From assembly GCA_041685045.1 (NCBI GenBank), contig JAWLGP010000005.1:127981-191980 (forward strand): DNA of 64,000 bases. Reading direction: 5' to 3'. This DNA comes from Thiohalomonas sp041685045 (GTDB lineage: Bacteria > Pseudomonadota > Gammaproteobacteria > Thiohalomonadales > Thiohalomonadaceae). Shown here one piece after another: positions 8,309 to 16,448 of this stretch; position 1 is the first letter of the stretch; every line of letters begins with the position of its first letter. The position numbers and the translations under genes were made by a program. The notes under the pieces are model-generated. The model saw only the letters and a list, made by a program, of their open reading frames with translations. It was not told the origin of the DNA and ran no database searches.

Positions 8309-8719
8309 ATGGAACCTCTGGACAGACAACAGGCGGTGGCCCTGCTGAAGCAGCACGGCATCACGCCCACCAAGCAGCGGATCGAGATCGCGCAGTACCT
8401 GTTTGCAAAGCCGCAGCACCTCTCGGCCGAACAAGTATTGGAGCAGGTCAATGCCGGGCGTCCCAGGGTATCCAAGGCGACCATCTACAACACGTTGAAC
8501 CTCTTTAGCCGCAAAGGACTGGTGAGGGCGATCGTGGTCGACCCCAACAAGGTGTTTTTCGACTCGAACACCTCTGAGCACCATCACTTCTTCAATGTCG
8601 ACAGTGGCGATTTGATCGATGTGCCGGCCGACGGGCTCCGCGTCGAGAATTTGCCCACCGCACCCGAAGGCACCGTTGCCACGGGCGTTGACGTCATCAT
8701 TCGAATCCGCGGCGCCTGA
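8309..8719 (+). CDS. Fur-family transcriptional regulator (Irr-like)
   Basis: A 136-residue DNA-binding repressor. The winged-helix half contains HGITPTKQRIEIAQYLF and the recognition helix VSKATIYNTLNLFSRKGLV. The C-terminal half has the metal-site region SEHHHFFNVDSGDLIDV. The CxxC pair of the structural zinc site of classical Fur is absent, and the triple His resembles Irr/PerR-like members, so the sensed signal could be haem or another metal. The ATG at 8309 was preferred to an upstream start because the family begins here and a TATACT -10 box lies at 8295-8300. It is a single gene between thiO and tRNA-Thr. Confidence 0.85.
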   Translation: MEPLDRQQAVALLKQHGITPTKQRIEIAQYLFAKPQHLSAEQVLEQVNAGRPRVSKATIYNTLNLFSRKGLVRAIVVDPNKVFFDSNTSEHHHFFNVDSGDLIDVPADGLRVENLPTAPEGTVATGVDVIIRIRGA

Positions 8720-8723
8720 CGCG

Positions 8724-8753
8724 TTGCCGGAACCGGCGGCGTTCCGTTATACT
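8724..8753 (+). promoter_or_regulatory. Sigma-70 promoter of tRNA-Thr
   Basis: TTGCCG (8724-8729) and TATACT (8748-8753) are separated by 18 bp. Transcription would start near 8760, about 19 nt before the tRNA. The position just after the Fur-family stop codon is consistent with independent transcription of the tRNA. Confidence 0.65.
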
Positions 8754-8778
8754 TCGCCGCTCCCGTGACAGCGGGTAC

Positions 8779-8854
8779 GCCGGAGTAGCTCAGCTGGTAG
8801 AGCAACCGATTCGTAATCGGTAGGTCGGAGGTTCAAGTCCTCTCTCCGGCACCA
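8779..8854 (+). tRNA. tRNA-Thr (anticodon CGT)
   Basis: A 76-nt cloverleaf. The acceptor stem GCCGGAG/CTCCGGC is perfect, the D-arm has AGCTCAGCTGGTAGAGCA, the anticodon stem is ACCGA/TCGGT with loop TTCGTAA, and the T-arm is GGAGGTTCAAGTCCTCT. The discriminator is A and the CCA end is encoded. Anticodon CGT reads ACG. It closely resembles the E. coli thrW layout, and such tRNAs are common integration sites, but no phage or island is attached here. Confidence 0.97.
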
Positions 8855-8879
8855 GAATCATAAAATCGAGTTTGAATCG

Positions 8880-8914
8880 AAGGGGGTTGCACGACGGGTG
8901 CAACTCCCTTTTTT
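8880..8914 (+). terminator. Rho-independent terminator of tRNA-Thr
   Basis: A 13-bp stem with one G-U pair (5' arm 8880-8892, 3' arm 8897-8909, core GTTGCAC/GTGCAAC) and a short loop, running into a T tract (8909-8914). It begins 25 nt after the tRNA CCA end. Confidence 0.85.
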
Positions 8915-8952
8915 ATTGGCGACCAGGGCATCACTGCCGACGACAAAGCAGC

Positions 8953-11493
8953 ATGAACCAGCCCAATGAAGAACAAGCAGCTGCCCTGATGACCGCTGAT
9001 CTGCCGGTGGCGCAGGTGATCCGCTCTCACATCCTCTCCTGTTCGCCCTCCACCACGGTTTCAGAAGCCGCGCGCCTGATGAGCGATGCCCGCTGCAGCT
9101 CTATCATCGTGGTCGAAGGGGAGAAAACCCTCGGGATCTGGACCGAGCGCGACGCGCTGAGCCTGGACTTCCAAACTGGCGCGGCCTGGGAGCGGCCGGT
9201 GGGCGAGGTGATGAGCTGTCCGGTAAAGACGATCCCGGCGACTGCCAGTCTGCAGGAGGTCTCTCAACGCTTTCGCGAGGAGCGGGTCCGTCACCTGCTG
9301 GTCATTGACGCCGACGGGCGCCGCCACGGTGTCGTTTCCCAGACCGATGTCATTCTCCACCAGGGAGTCGAGCACTACCTGCGGCTGCGGAAGGTGCGTT
9401 CGGTGCTGCGGCACGAGCCGGTCACCCTCGGACCGGAGGCCAGCTTGAGCGACGCGGCGGCTGCCATGAACCGCCAGCGCGCCGACGCGGTCGTGGTGAT
9501 CTATGGGGAACACAATTTCGGCATTCTCACCGAACGGGACATGGTCCGCTTCGTGGCGCAGCGTGAAGGGGCCCGTCCGATCGGGGAGGTGGCCAGCCGC
9601 CCGCTGATGGCGGTGACGGCCGACAGCAGCCTTTACGGTGCGCGCAACCTTCTGATCGAAAGCCGTGTGCGGCATCTCGGGGTGACCAGTGACAGAGGAC
9701 AACTGGTCGGGCTGATCGGTTTCCGCGACATCCTCTCGGGGGTCGAGTTTGCCTATGTGGAAGAACTCAAGACCGCACTCCGGCAGCGTGACGAAGCGCT
9801 AAACGTTTCGCAACGTCACCTGCACCTGGCGGAAAAGGTGATCGAGAGCTCCCTCGAGGGGATCATCATCACCGATGCCGAAGGGACGATCGAATCGGTC
9901 AACCCTGCCTTCACCCGACTGACCGGCTATCGGGCCGACGAGGTGATCGGCAAGACTCCGCGCGTACTGCGTTCCGGTCGCCACGATGACGGCTTCTACG
10001 GTGAGATGTGGCGACGGTTGACACAGGAGGGGAAGTGGCAGGGTGAGATCTGGAATCGTCGCAAGAACGGCGAGGTGTTCCCGGAGCTGCTGACGGTCAC
10101 CGCCATTCGCGAGGGGGATGGCACCGTTTCCCACTACGCGGCGCTGTTCAGCGACATCAGCGAGGTGAAGGAAAACGAAGAGCGGATCCGACATCTCGCC
10201 TATTTCGATCCCTTGACCGGGCTACCGAATCGGCGTCTTTTCCACGACCGGTTGTCGGTGGCCGTGGCCCACGCCCATCGTACCGGCGGCCGGCTCGGCG
10301 TCATGTTTGTCGATCTGGACCGTTTCAAACGGGTCAACGACAGCCTGGGGCACGCGGCCGGCGATTCGCTGCTGAAGGAAGTGGCGAAACGGCTGGTCGC
10401 GGCGGTACGTGAGGACGATACCGTCGGCAGGACCGGTGGTGACGAATTCGTCATCATGCTGGGGGAGGTCGACGAGATCGAAAGTGCGGTGGCGGTGGCG
10501 CGTCGCATCATCGGCATGTTCCAGCGGCCGGTCTATGCCGAAGGCAAGGAACTGGTGGTGACCTGTAGTGTGGGGGTTGCCTTCTACCCGGATGACGCCG
10601 GGGACGCCGACGGATTGATCCAGAACGCCGACGCGGCCATGTACCGTGCCAAAGACCTGGGGCGCAGCAACTACCAGCTCTACTCGCCGGCCATGAACGC
10701 CCGTTCCCTGGAGCATCTGGCCATGGAGTCGGGGCTGCGCCGGGCCGTGGAGCGGGACGAGCTCTGCCTGTACTACCAGCCGGTGGTCGAGACGGCAACC
10801 GGGCGTGTGACCGGTGCCGAGGCGTTGCTGCGCTGGAATCACCCGGACATGGGCCTGATGCCGCCGGCCGACTTTGTCCCGTTGGCCGAAGAGACCGGAC
10901 TCATAATCCCGATCGGGGATTGGGTGATGCGGGAGGCGGCACGTCAGCTACGTGTCTGGGAAGAGCAGTACGGCGCGGTGCTGAACATGGCCATCAACAT
11001 CTCCGCACGCCAGTTTCACGAGAGCGACTTCCTGCAGCGTGTCGAGGCCGTGCTGGCCGATGGCGCCGCGGACCCGAGCCGGCTTACGTTCGAGCTGACC
11101 GAGACGCTGTTGATGGAGGATGCGGTGGAGACCATCAAAATGATGCACGCCATCCGCCGGCTCGGCATTGCTTTGTCCATGGACGATTTCGGGACCGGCT
11201 ATTCCTCGCTCAGCTATCTGAAACGCTTTCCTATCGACACGCTGAAGATCGATCGCGTTTTCATTCGCGGTATCGAGAAGAGCGGCGACGATGCGGCGAT
11301 CATCTCGGCCGTGGTCACTCTGGCCCACAGCCTGCGGCTGAAGGTGGTCGCCGAAGGCGTGGAAAAGGAGAGCCAGCTCGAATTCCTTCGGGCCAGCGGC
11401 TGCGAGTATGTGCAGGGATATCACTACAGCGTCCCGCTGCCGGCGGATGAGTTTGCCTCGCGGTACCTGGAGGGATTTGGGATCCGCAAATAA
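8953..11493 (+). CDS. Four-CBS, PAS, GGDEF and EAL bifunctional c-di-GMP protein
   Basis: An 846-residue cytoplasmic protein with no membrane segment. Residues 17-270 form two tandem CBS pairs (nucleotide sensing), followed by a short coiled coil, PAS/PAC (297-406), GGDEF (415-576) and EAL (about 600-846). GGDEF is intact at 495-499, with an RxxD inhibitory site (REDD) nine residues upstream. EAL is intact at 623-625, with DDFGTGYSSL and EGVE downstream. Both cyclase and phosphodiesterase activity are therefore possible, with CBS and PAS inputs deciding the balance. The ATG at 8953 was chosen over a TTG at 8872 that falls before the tRNA terminator. The last codons (IRK and the stop) lie in a repeat arm. 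Confidence 0.93.
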   Translation: MNQPNEEQAAALMTADLPVAQVIRSHILSCSPSTTVSEAARLMSDARCSSIIVVEGEKTLGIWTERDALSLDFQTGAAWERPVGEVMSCPVKTIPATASLQEVSQRFREERVRHLLVIDADGRRHGVVSQTDVILHQGVEHYLRLRKVRSVLRHEPVTLGPEASLSDAAAAMNRQRADAVVVIYGEHNFGILTERDMVRFVAQREGARPIGEVASRPLMAVTADSSLYGARNLLIESRVRHLGVTSDRGQLVGLIGFRDILSGVEFAYVEELKTALRQRDEALNVSQRHLHLAEKVIESSLEGIIITDAEGTIESVNPAFTRLTGYRADEVIGKTPRVLRSGRHDDGFYGEMWRRLTQEGKWQGEIWNRRKNGEVFPELLTVTAIREGDGTVSHYAALFSDISEVKENEERIRHLAYFDPLTGLPNRRLFHDRLSVAVAHAHRTGGRLGVMFVDLDRFKRVNDSLGHAAGDSLLKEVAKRLVAAVREDDTVGRTGGDEFVIMLGEVDEIESAVAVARRIIGMFQRPVYAEGKELVVTCSVGVAFYPDDAGDADGLIQNADAAMYRAKDLGRSNYQLYSPAMNARSLEHLAMESGLRRAVERDELCLYYQPVVETATGRVTGAEALLRWNHPDMGLMPPADFVPLAEETGLIIPIGDWVMREAARQLRVWEEQYGAVLNMAINISARQFHESDFLQRVEAVLADGAADPSRLTFELTETLLMEDAVETIKMMHAIRRLGIALSMDDFGTGYSSLSYLKRFPIDTLKIDRVFIRGIEKSGDDAAIISAVVTLAHSLRLKVVAEGVEKESQLEFLRASGCEYVQGYHYSVPLPADEFASRYLEGFGIRK

Positions 11494-11660
11494 ACGCGAA
11501 TGAACGCAAATGGATAACGGCCATTCGCTGTGACAGCCACGCAGGCCTGTCGCTTATGTGTTCGCCCTGACGGCCACCTGCATTTCGGTGCGTTGAGAAA
11601 TCGCCCTACGCAACCGTGAACAGCGCCATTCGCGTTGATTTGCGTTCATTCGCGGATCAC
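11479..11660. repeat. Inverted-repeat element bounded by two genes' stop codons
   Basis: Left arm 11481-11513 (ATCCGCAAATAAACGCGAAT...) and right arm 11627-11660 are imperfect inverted copies of one another. The left arm supplies the TAA of the GGDEF-EAL gene, and the right arm supplies the TGA of the convergent nadC. The interior has no ORF. A further single copy of the arm sequence is at 28636-28680. Confidence 0.85.
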
Positions 11661-12496
11661 CCATCCAACCGGAACCGCATCGACAGATCGATCGCCCGCA
11701 CATCCTTGGTGAGGGCGCCGGTGGAGATGTAGTTCACACCGGTCTCCGCCACCGCGCGGATGTTCGCCAGGGTAATGCCCCCCGAGGCCTCCAGCCGGGA
11801 ACGGCCGGCCGTGCGGGCGACCGCCTCCCGAAGCTGGGCCAGGGACATGTTGTCCAGTAGCAGGATGTCGGCACCGGCGGCGAGGGCCTCGTCGAGTTCA
11901 TCGAGGTTCTCCACCTCGACCTCCACCGCAATGTCGACGGGTGCCTGCTGGCGGGCGGCGGCCACCGCGGCGCTGATGGAGCCGGCGGCCATGATGTGAT
12001 TTTCCTTGATCAGCACCCCGTCGTAGAGGCCCATGCGGTGGTTGCGGCCACCGCCGCAGGCGACCGCGTATTTCTGTGCCCGGCGCAGGCCAGGCACGGT
12101 CTTGCGCGTGTCCAGCACCTGCACGCCGGTGCCGGCCACGGCCGCCACGTAGCGGGCGGTGGTGGTGGCGGTGGCGGAGAGGGTCTGCAGAAAATTGAGC
12201 GCGGTCCGCTCGCCGCTGAGCAGGGCGCGGGCCGGGCCGTGCAGGCTGCACAGCGTACGCTCGGCGGCGACCGGCTCGCCCTCACGGACCCACCAGTCCA
12301 CCTGCACCCGGCGGTCCAGCTGCCGGAACACGGCGTCGAACCAGGGACGGCCGCAGACCACAGCCGGCTCGCGGCTGATCACCGTCGCCTCCGCCGAGGC
12401 CTCGGCGGGGATGAGGCCGGCGGTCAGGTCGCCGGTGCCAACGTCCTCGGCCAGGGCGCGACGCACATCCTCATCGACCTGCTCGCGGTTCAGCAT
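11657..12496 (-). CDS. nadC: Nicotinate-nucleotide pyrophosphorylase (quinolinate phosphoribosyltransferase)
   Basis: A 279-residue enzyme of de novo NAD synthesis. It converts quinolinate and PRPP to nicotinate mononucleotide with release of CO2. The family signatures DTRKTVPGLRRAQKYAV, CGGGRNHRMGL, LIKENHI and EASGGITL are intact and the length is standard. It follows the FKBP gene with a 3-nt gap, so they are cotranscribed. Its stop codon lies in an inverted-repeat arm. nadA and nadB are not in the window. Confidence 0.97.
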   Translation of the reverse strand: MLNREQVDEDVRRALAEDVGTGDLTAGLIPAEASAEATVISREPAVVCGRPWFDAVFRQLDRRVQVDWWVREGEPVAAERTLCSLHGPARALLSGERTALNFLQTLSATATTTARYVAAVAGTGVQVLDTRKTVPGLRRAQKYAVACGGGRNHRMGLYDGVLIKENHIMAAGSISAAVAAARQQAPVDIAVEVEVENLDELDEALAAGADILLLDNMSLAQLREAVARTAGRSRLEASGGITLANIRAVAETGVNYISTGALTKDVRAIDLSMRFRLDG

Positions 12497-12499
12497 GGA

Positions 12500-12844
12500 T
12501 CAGGCCACGCCCAGCAGCTCGACCTCGAATATCAGCGTCGCATTCGGAGGGATGACGCCGCCGGCGCCGCGCGAGCCGTAGCCCAGTTGGGCCGGGATGG
12601 TCAGCTTGCGCACGCCGCCTACCTTCATGCCCGCAACCCCTTCGTCCCAGCCGCGGATGACCTGACCGGCACCCAGCTTGAAGGTGAACGGGTCGTTGCG
12701 GTCCTTGCTGGAGTCGAACTTGCTGCCGTTCTCCAGCCAGCCGGTGTAGTGCACCGTGGCCCTTTGACCCGCTTCGGCAACGGCGCCGTCGCCCTCGGTC
12801 AGGTCTTCGATCTTGAGTCCGGAGTCGGTGATGCGTGCGGTCAT
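12500..12844 (-). CDS. FKBP-type peptidyl-prolyl cis-trans isomerase
   Basis: A 114-residue single-domain FKBP without a signal peptide. It has the classical active-site segments: VHYTGWLENGSKFDSS, FTFKLGAGQVIRGWDEG, LTIPAQLGYGSRG and IPPNATLIFEVELL. It lies 3 nt before nadC, so both are expressed together. It is distinct from the SlpA-type copy at 711 and closer to eukaryote-like and Neisseria-type FKBPs. Confidence 0.95.
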   Translation of the reverse strand: MTARITDSGLKIEDLTEGDGAVAEAGQRATVHYTGWLENGSKFDSSKDRNDPFTFKLGAGQVIRGWDEGVAGMKVGGVRKLTIPAQLGYGSRGAGGVIPPNATLIFEVELLGVA

Positions 12845-12874
12845 GACATGCCTCTCAGATCTGAGTTCCAGTGA

Positions 12875-14284
12875 TCATAAAGCGCCCGTGGGGCGTTGTG
12901 CGACCCCTTCATCCGCCGCTGTCTGCGGCGTGGCGAAGTAGTCGTCCTTCATCTTCTTGACCAGCGTAGTCAGCAAAATCAGCGCCAGCAGGTTGGGCAG
13001 CGCCATCAGGATGTTGGTGATGTCGGCCAGATTCCATACCAGTTGCAACGGCACCGCGGCGCCGACCACCACCAGGACGGTAAAGACCACCCGGTACGGC
13101 ATCACCGCCTTTTCACCGAACAGGAAGTAGGCCGAACGGTCGCCGTAATAGGACCAGGCGATGATGGTGGAGAAGGCGAACAGGGACAGGCCGATACCCA
13201 CCACCGCAGCACCGCCGGAGCCCAGGCTCGCATCGAAAGCGTAGGCCGTCAGCGCTGCGCCGACTACGTCTTCCGGACTCGTCTGCCAGGCGCCGGTGAC
13301 CACGATAACCAGCCCGGTCATGGTGCAGATCACCAGGGTGTCGATAAACGGCTCCATCATGGCGACCAGACCCTCGCGTACCGGCTGGTTGGTGCGGGCG
13401 GCGGCATGAGCCATGGGGGAGGAGCCGAGGCCGGCCTCGTTGGAGAACAGGCCGCGGGCGACACCCCAGCGGATGGCCTCGCCCACGGCCGCACCGCCGA
13501 CCGCCCACGGGTTCAAGGCGTGGTTGAAGATGGTGGCGAAGGCCGCCGGCACGGCGTCGATGTGGGAGAAGAGCACGATCAGCGCGGCGGCAACGTAAAG
13601 GACGGCCATGAACGGGACGATGGTGCTGGCGACCTTGGCGATCCGTTGTACCCCGCCCAGGATCACCAGCCCGACCAGAATCGCCATGGCTGTCCCGACC
13701 AGCCAGGCCGCCTCCTTTAGCTCGGGCCAGATGAAGGCCAGTCCGTCCACCACCGAATTGGCCTGGACCATGTTGCCGATGCCGAAGGATGCGATCAGGG
13801 CGAAGATGGCGAAGGCGGTGGCCATACGCCGCATTTTGAGGCCGTTGAACAGGGTGTACATCGGGCCCCCCGCCACCTTGCCCTCCGGATCCACCTCACG
13901 GAAACGCAGCGCCAGCGAGCTCTCGGCGAACTTGGTCGCCATGCCGACGAAGGCGGTGACCCACATCCAGAACAGGGCCCCGGGGCCACCCAGGGAGATG
14001 GCGGTGGCGACGCCGGCGATATTGCCGGTGCCGACGGTCGCCGAGAGGGCCGTCGAGAGCGCCTGGAAGTGGGAGACCTCGCCCTGGTGCTCCGGATCGC
14101 TGTACTTGCCGCCGATCAGCGCGGCCGAGTGGCGGAAACCACGCACTTGGACAAAGCCGAGGCGCACAGTCAGATAAACCCCGGTGCCCACCAGCAGCAC
14201 CAGCGTCACATAGTTGCCCCAGAGCAGACCGGACAGCTCGCCGGTCCACTCCGTCAATTTCGCCAACCACGCCTCCATTTCCAT
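12875..14284 (-). CDS. Alanine/glycine:cation symporter (AGCS family)
   Basis: A 469-residue inner-membrane protein with about 11 hydrophobic segments. The AGCS signature GLGSSPMAHAAART is present, as are GTGNIAGVATAISLGGPGALFWMW and VEGLVAMMEPFIDT-like blocks, which bind Na+/H+ and substrate. It probably imports alanine or glycine with sodium. It is divergent from the DUF1538 pair. On the minus strand a perfect TATAAT -10 lies at 14319-14324, but no good -35 is seen. Confidence 0.93.
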   Translation of the reverse strand: MEMEAWLAKLTEWTGELSGLLWGNYVTLVLLVGTGVYLTVRLGFVQVRGFRHSAALIGGKYSDPEHQGEVSHFQALSTALSATVGTGNIAGVATAISLGGPGALFWMWVTAFVGMATKFAESSLALRFREVDPEGKVAGGPMYTLFNGLKMRRMATAFAIFALIASFGIGNMVQANSVVDGLAFIWPELKEAAWLVGTAMAILVGLVILGGVQRIAKVASTIVPFMAVLYVAAALIVLFSHIDAVPAAFATIFNHALNPWAVGGAAVGEAIRWGVARGLFSNEAGLGSSPMAHAAARTNQPVREGLVAMMEPFIDTLVICTMTGLVIVVTGAWQTSPEDVVGAALTAYAFDASLGSGGAAVVGIGLSLFAFSTIIAWSYYGDRSAYFLFGEKAVMPYRVVFTVLVVVGAAVPLQLVWNLADITNILMALPNLLALILLTTLVKKMKDDYFATPQTAADEGVAQRPTGAL

Positions 14285-14388
14285 CCCCTGTTCATGTTGT
14301 GGCTTTTGTTAGGAGGCGATTATAGGGCAGTTAACAGCCGGGGTGGGATGGTGTATTTTCGAGCAATAAATCAACCCTCGGACACTTG

Positions 14389-15126
14389 ATGAAGGAATTC
14401 CTGAGTGCGGTGGCGCGCCCGCTTATGGATAGCATGCGCGACCTCGCACCGATCGTTCTGGTTATCGGTTTTTTCCAGCTTGTCGTCTTGCAGCAGCCGG
14501 TGCCGAACCTGGGCCAGTTGCTGTTCGGGACCATGATGGTCGTGCTGGGCCTGACCCTGTTCATCCGCGGTCTCGAAATGGGCCTGTTCCCCATCGGCGA
14601 GTCGATGGCGTATGCCTTCGCACGCAAGGGCAGCCTGTTTTGGCTGCTGGCGTTTGCCTTTGCGCTCGGATTCGGCACCACGGTCGCCGAACCCGCCCTG
14701 ATCGCCGTGGCCAACGAAGCTGCCGACGTAGCCGCTGCGGGTGGGGCGATCCTCGCCACGGAGGCGGCAAAGAAGAGCTATGCCGACGGCCTGCGCCTGA
14801 CCGTGGCGCTGTCGGTCGGTTTCGCCATCGTGGTGGGTGTCATCCGGATTCTGAAGGGCTGGCCGATCCAGTACATCATCATCGGCGGCTATCTTGGCGT
14901 GGTGGTGATGACCGCCTTTGCGCCGCGCGAGATCATCGGCATCGCCTACGACTCCGGCGGCGTCACCACCTCCACCATCACCGTACCGCTGGTGACGGCC
15001 TTGGGCGTCGGCCTGGCCTCCTCGATCAAAGGACGCAACCCGATGGTGGACGGTTTCGGACTCATCGCGTTCGCCTCGCTTACCCCGATGATCTTCGTCA
15101 TGGGCTACGGCATGGTGATCGGATGA
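14389..15126 (+). CDS. DUF1538 membrane protein, first half-size subunit
   Basis: A 245-residue protein with about six hydrophobic segments. The two DUF1538 signature stretches are FALGFGTTVAEPALIAVANE and YDSGGVTTSTITVPLVTALG. Single-chain DUF1538 proteins commonly carry two such repeats; here each repeat is a separate gene. ATG 14389 is preferred over the TTG at 14386. It overlaps the next gene by 4 nt (ATGA). Permease-like function is suggested by the family and by the PII-like partner; the substrate is unknown. Confidence 0.88.
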   Translation: MKEFLSAVARPLMDSMRDLAPIVLVIGFFQLVVLQQPVPNLGQLLFGTMMVVLGLTLFIRGLEMGLFPIGESMAYAFARKGSLFWLLAFAFALGFGTTVAEPALIAVANEAADVAAAGGAILATEAAKKSYADGLRLTVALSVGFAIVVGVIRILKGWPIQYIIIGGYLGVVVMTAFAPREIIGIAYDSGGVTTSTITVPLVTALGVGLASSIKGRNPMVDGFGLIAFASLTPMIFVMGYGMVIG

Positions 15127-15947
15127 ACGAAACCCTGCAGCTCATTCTCGACACCACCTTGGGTACAGTACGCGACGTGTTGCCCATCGTCGCCATCATC
15201 TTCGGCTTTCAGTTTCTGATCATCCGTCGACCGGTACCTCACCTGAAGCGGGTACTGACGGGCTTCGCCTATGTGCTGGTCGGGCTTTCGTTGTTCCTGA
15301 TCGGCCTGGAGGAGGCACTGTTTCCGCTGGGCAAGCTGATGGCGGAGCAATTGACCGACCCGGGCTTCCTATTTGGCGGCTTGGAAACGGTTCGGGAGGC
15401 GCGCTGGGACGACTATTTCTGGGTCTACGCATTCGGTGCGGCGATTGGATTTGCGACGGCTTTGGCCGAACCTTCGTTGATTGCGGTAGCTATCAAGGCC
15501 AATAAGGTGTCCGGTGGTGCGATTGGTGTCTGGGGGTTGCGGATTGCCGTCGCTACGGGTGCCGCACTCGGCATAGCCTTGGGGGCATTTCGGATCGTCA
15601 GCGGTATTCCGCTGCATTACATCATCATGGTCGCTTACGCGGTAGTGGTTGTGCAGACGCTGCTGGCGCCGCGACTGATTATTCCATTGGCCTATGATTC
15701 CGGTGGGGTAACCACCTCAACGGTGACGGTGCCGATCGTGACGGCGCTGGGGCTTGGGTTGGCGAACACGATCCCGGGACGCAGCCCCTGGCTCGACGGA
15801 TTCGGGATGATTGCCACCACCTGCCTGTTTCCAATCATCACCGTGATGGCGTATGCACAGTTGAGCGAATGGCGAGCGCGCCGTTCGCAATCGCTGTCCC
15901 TCAAGGAGGCTAACCATGCACTTCAAGTTGATCGTCGCCCTGGTTGA
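15123..15947 (+). CDS. DUF1538 membrane protein, second half-size subunit
   Basis: A 274-residue paralogue of the preceding protein, with matching blocks AAIGFATALAEPSLIAVAIK and YDSGGVTTSTVTVPIVTALG, and a similar helix pattern. The ATG at 15123 overlaps the previous stop (ATGA), so stoichiometric synthesis and a heteromeric transporter are likely. Its own 3' end overlaps the PII-like gene by 32 nt. Confidence 0.88.
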   Translation: MNETLQLILDTTLGTVRDVLPIVAIIFGFQFLIIRRPVPHLKRVLTGFAYVLVGLSLFLIGLEEALFPLGKLMAEQLTDPGFLFGGLETVREARWDDYFWVYAFGAAIGFATALAEPSLIAVAIKANKVSGGAIGVWGLRIAVATGAALGIALGAFRIVSGIPLHYIIMVAYAVVVVQTLLAPRLIIPLAYDSGGVTTSTVTVPIVTALGLGLANTIPGRSPWLDGFGMIATTCLFPIITVMAYAQLSEWRARRSQSLSLKEANHALQVDRRPG

Positions 15948-16266
15948 GGACGACAAAACCGATTCGGTGCTGGATGCCGCCCGCGAGGCGGGCGCCACCG
16001 GCGCCACCGTGCTCAACCAGGCCCGGGGCGAGGGGATGAAAAAGGCGAAGACCTTCTTCGGCCTCTCCCTGGAGACCCAGCGCGACATGGTCCTGCTGTT
16101 GGTGGAGGAGCATCTCTCCCGCAAAATCCTGGAGAAAATTGCCGCGGTCGGTGAATTCGACGAAAAACCCGGCACCGGCATCGCCTTCCAAATCGACGTC
16201 GAAGATGCCGTGGGCGTCGCCCACCAGGTGGAAAAACTCACTGCCGTGGTGGAGGAGGAGATTTAA
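15916..16266 (+). CDS. PII-like signal protein paired with DUF1538
   Basis: A 116-residue ferredoxin-like-fold PII-family protein. The N-terminal strand FKLIVALVEDDKTDSVLDAAREAGATGATV and the helix-strand pattern through VLLLVEEHLSRKILEKI fit PII. The T-loop region (GEGMKKAKTFFGLSLETQ) is short and lacks the uridylylated Tyr51 of GlnB, so it is not a classical nitrogen PII. The 32-nt overlap with the DUF1538 gene implies strict coupling. It probably gates the transporter in response to a nucleotide or other ligand, as GlnK gates AmtB; that is inference. Confidence 0.83.
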   Translation: MHFKLIVALVEDDKTDSVLDAAREAGATGATVLNQARGEGMKKAKTFFGLSLETQRDMVLLLVEEHLSRKILEKIAAVGEFDEKPGTGIAFQIDVEDAVGVAHQVEKLTAVVEEEI

Positions 16267-16448
16267 ACCCAAAGATCCAACGCAAAGACGCAAAGACGCG
16301 AAGACGCAAAGGTTTTTGTTGGTAAGAACTTGGATTTCTTCGCGGGCTTCGCCTCTAGCGTTTACGTCAGATTCAGGGTTTTTTTCCCTTACGATCTCCT
16401 TTGCGACCTTCGCGTCTTTGCGCCTTCGCGTTAAAGGCTTTTTTCTAA
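16267..16448. repeat. ACGCAAAGACGC-type inverted repeat between convergent genes
   Basis: Positions 16281-16312 carry tandem GACGCAAA/GACGCGAA units, and 16398-16435 carry the inverted version. The two arms bracket about 85 bp without an ORF. The element fills the gap between the PII-like gene and dnaE2 and could act as a bidirectional transcription stop. Confidence 0.8.

Noticed and set aside
8779..11660. Integrated element at tRNA-Thr
   Set aside because: No integrase, no partial tRNA duplicate and no phage genes; the downstream gene is ordinary.
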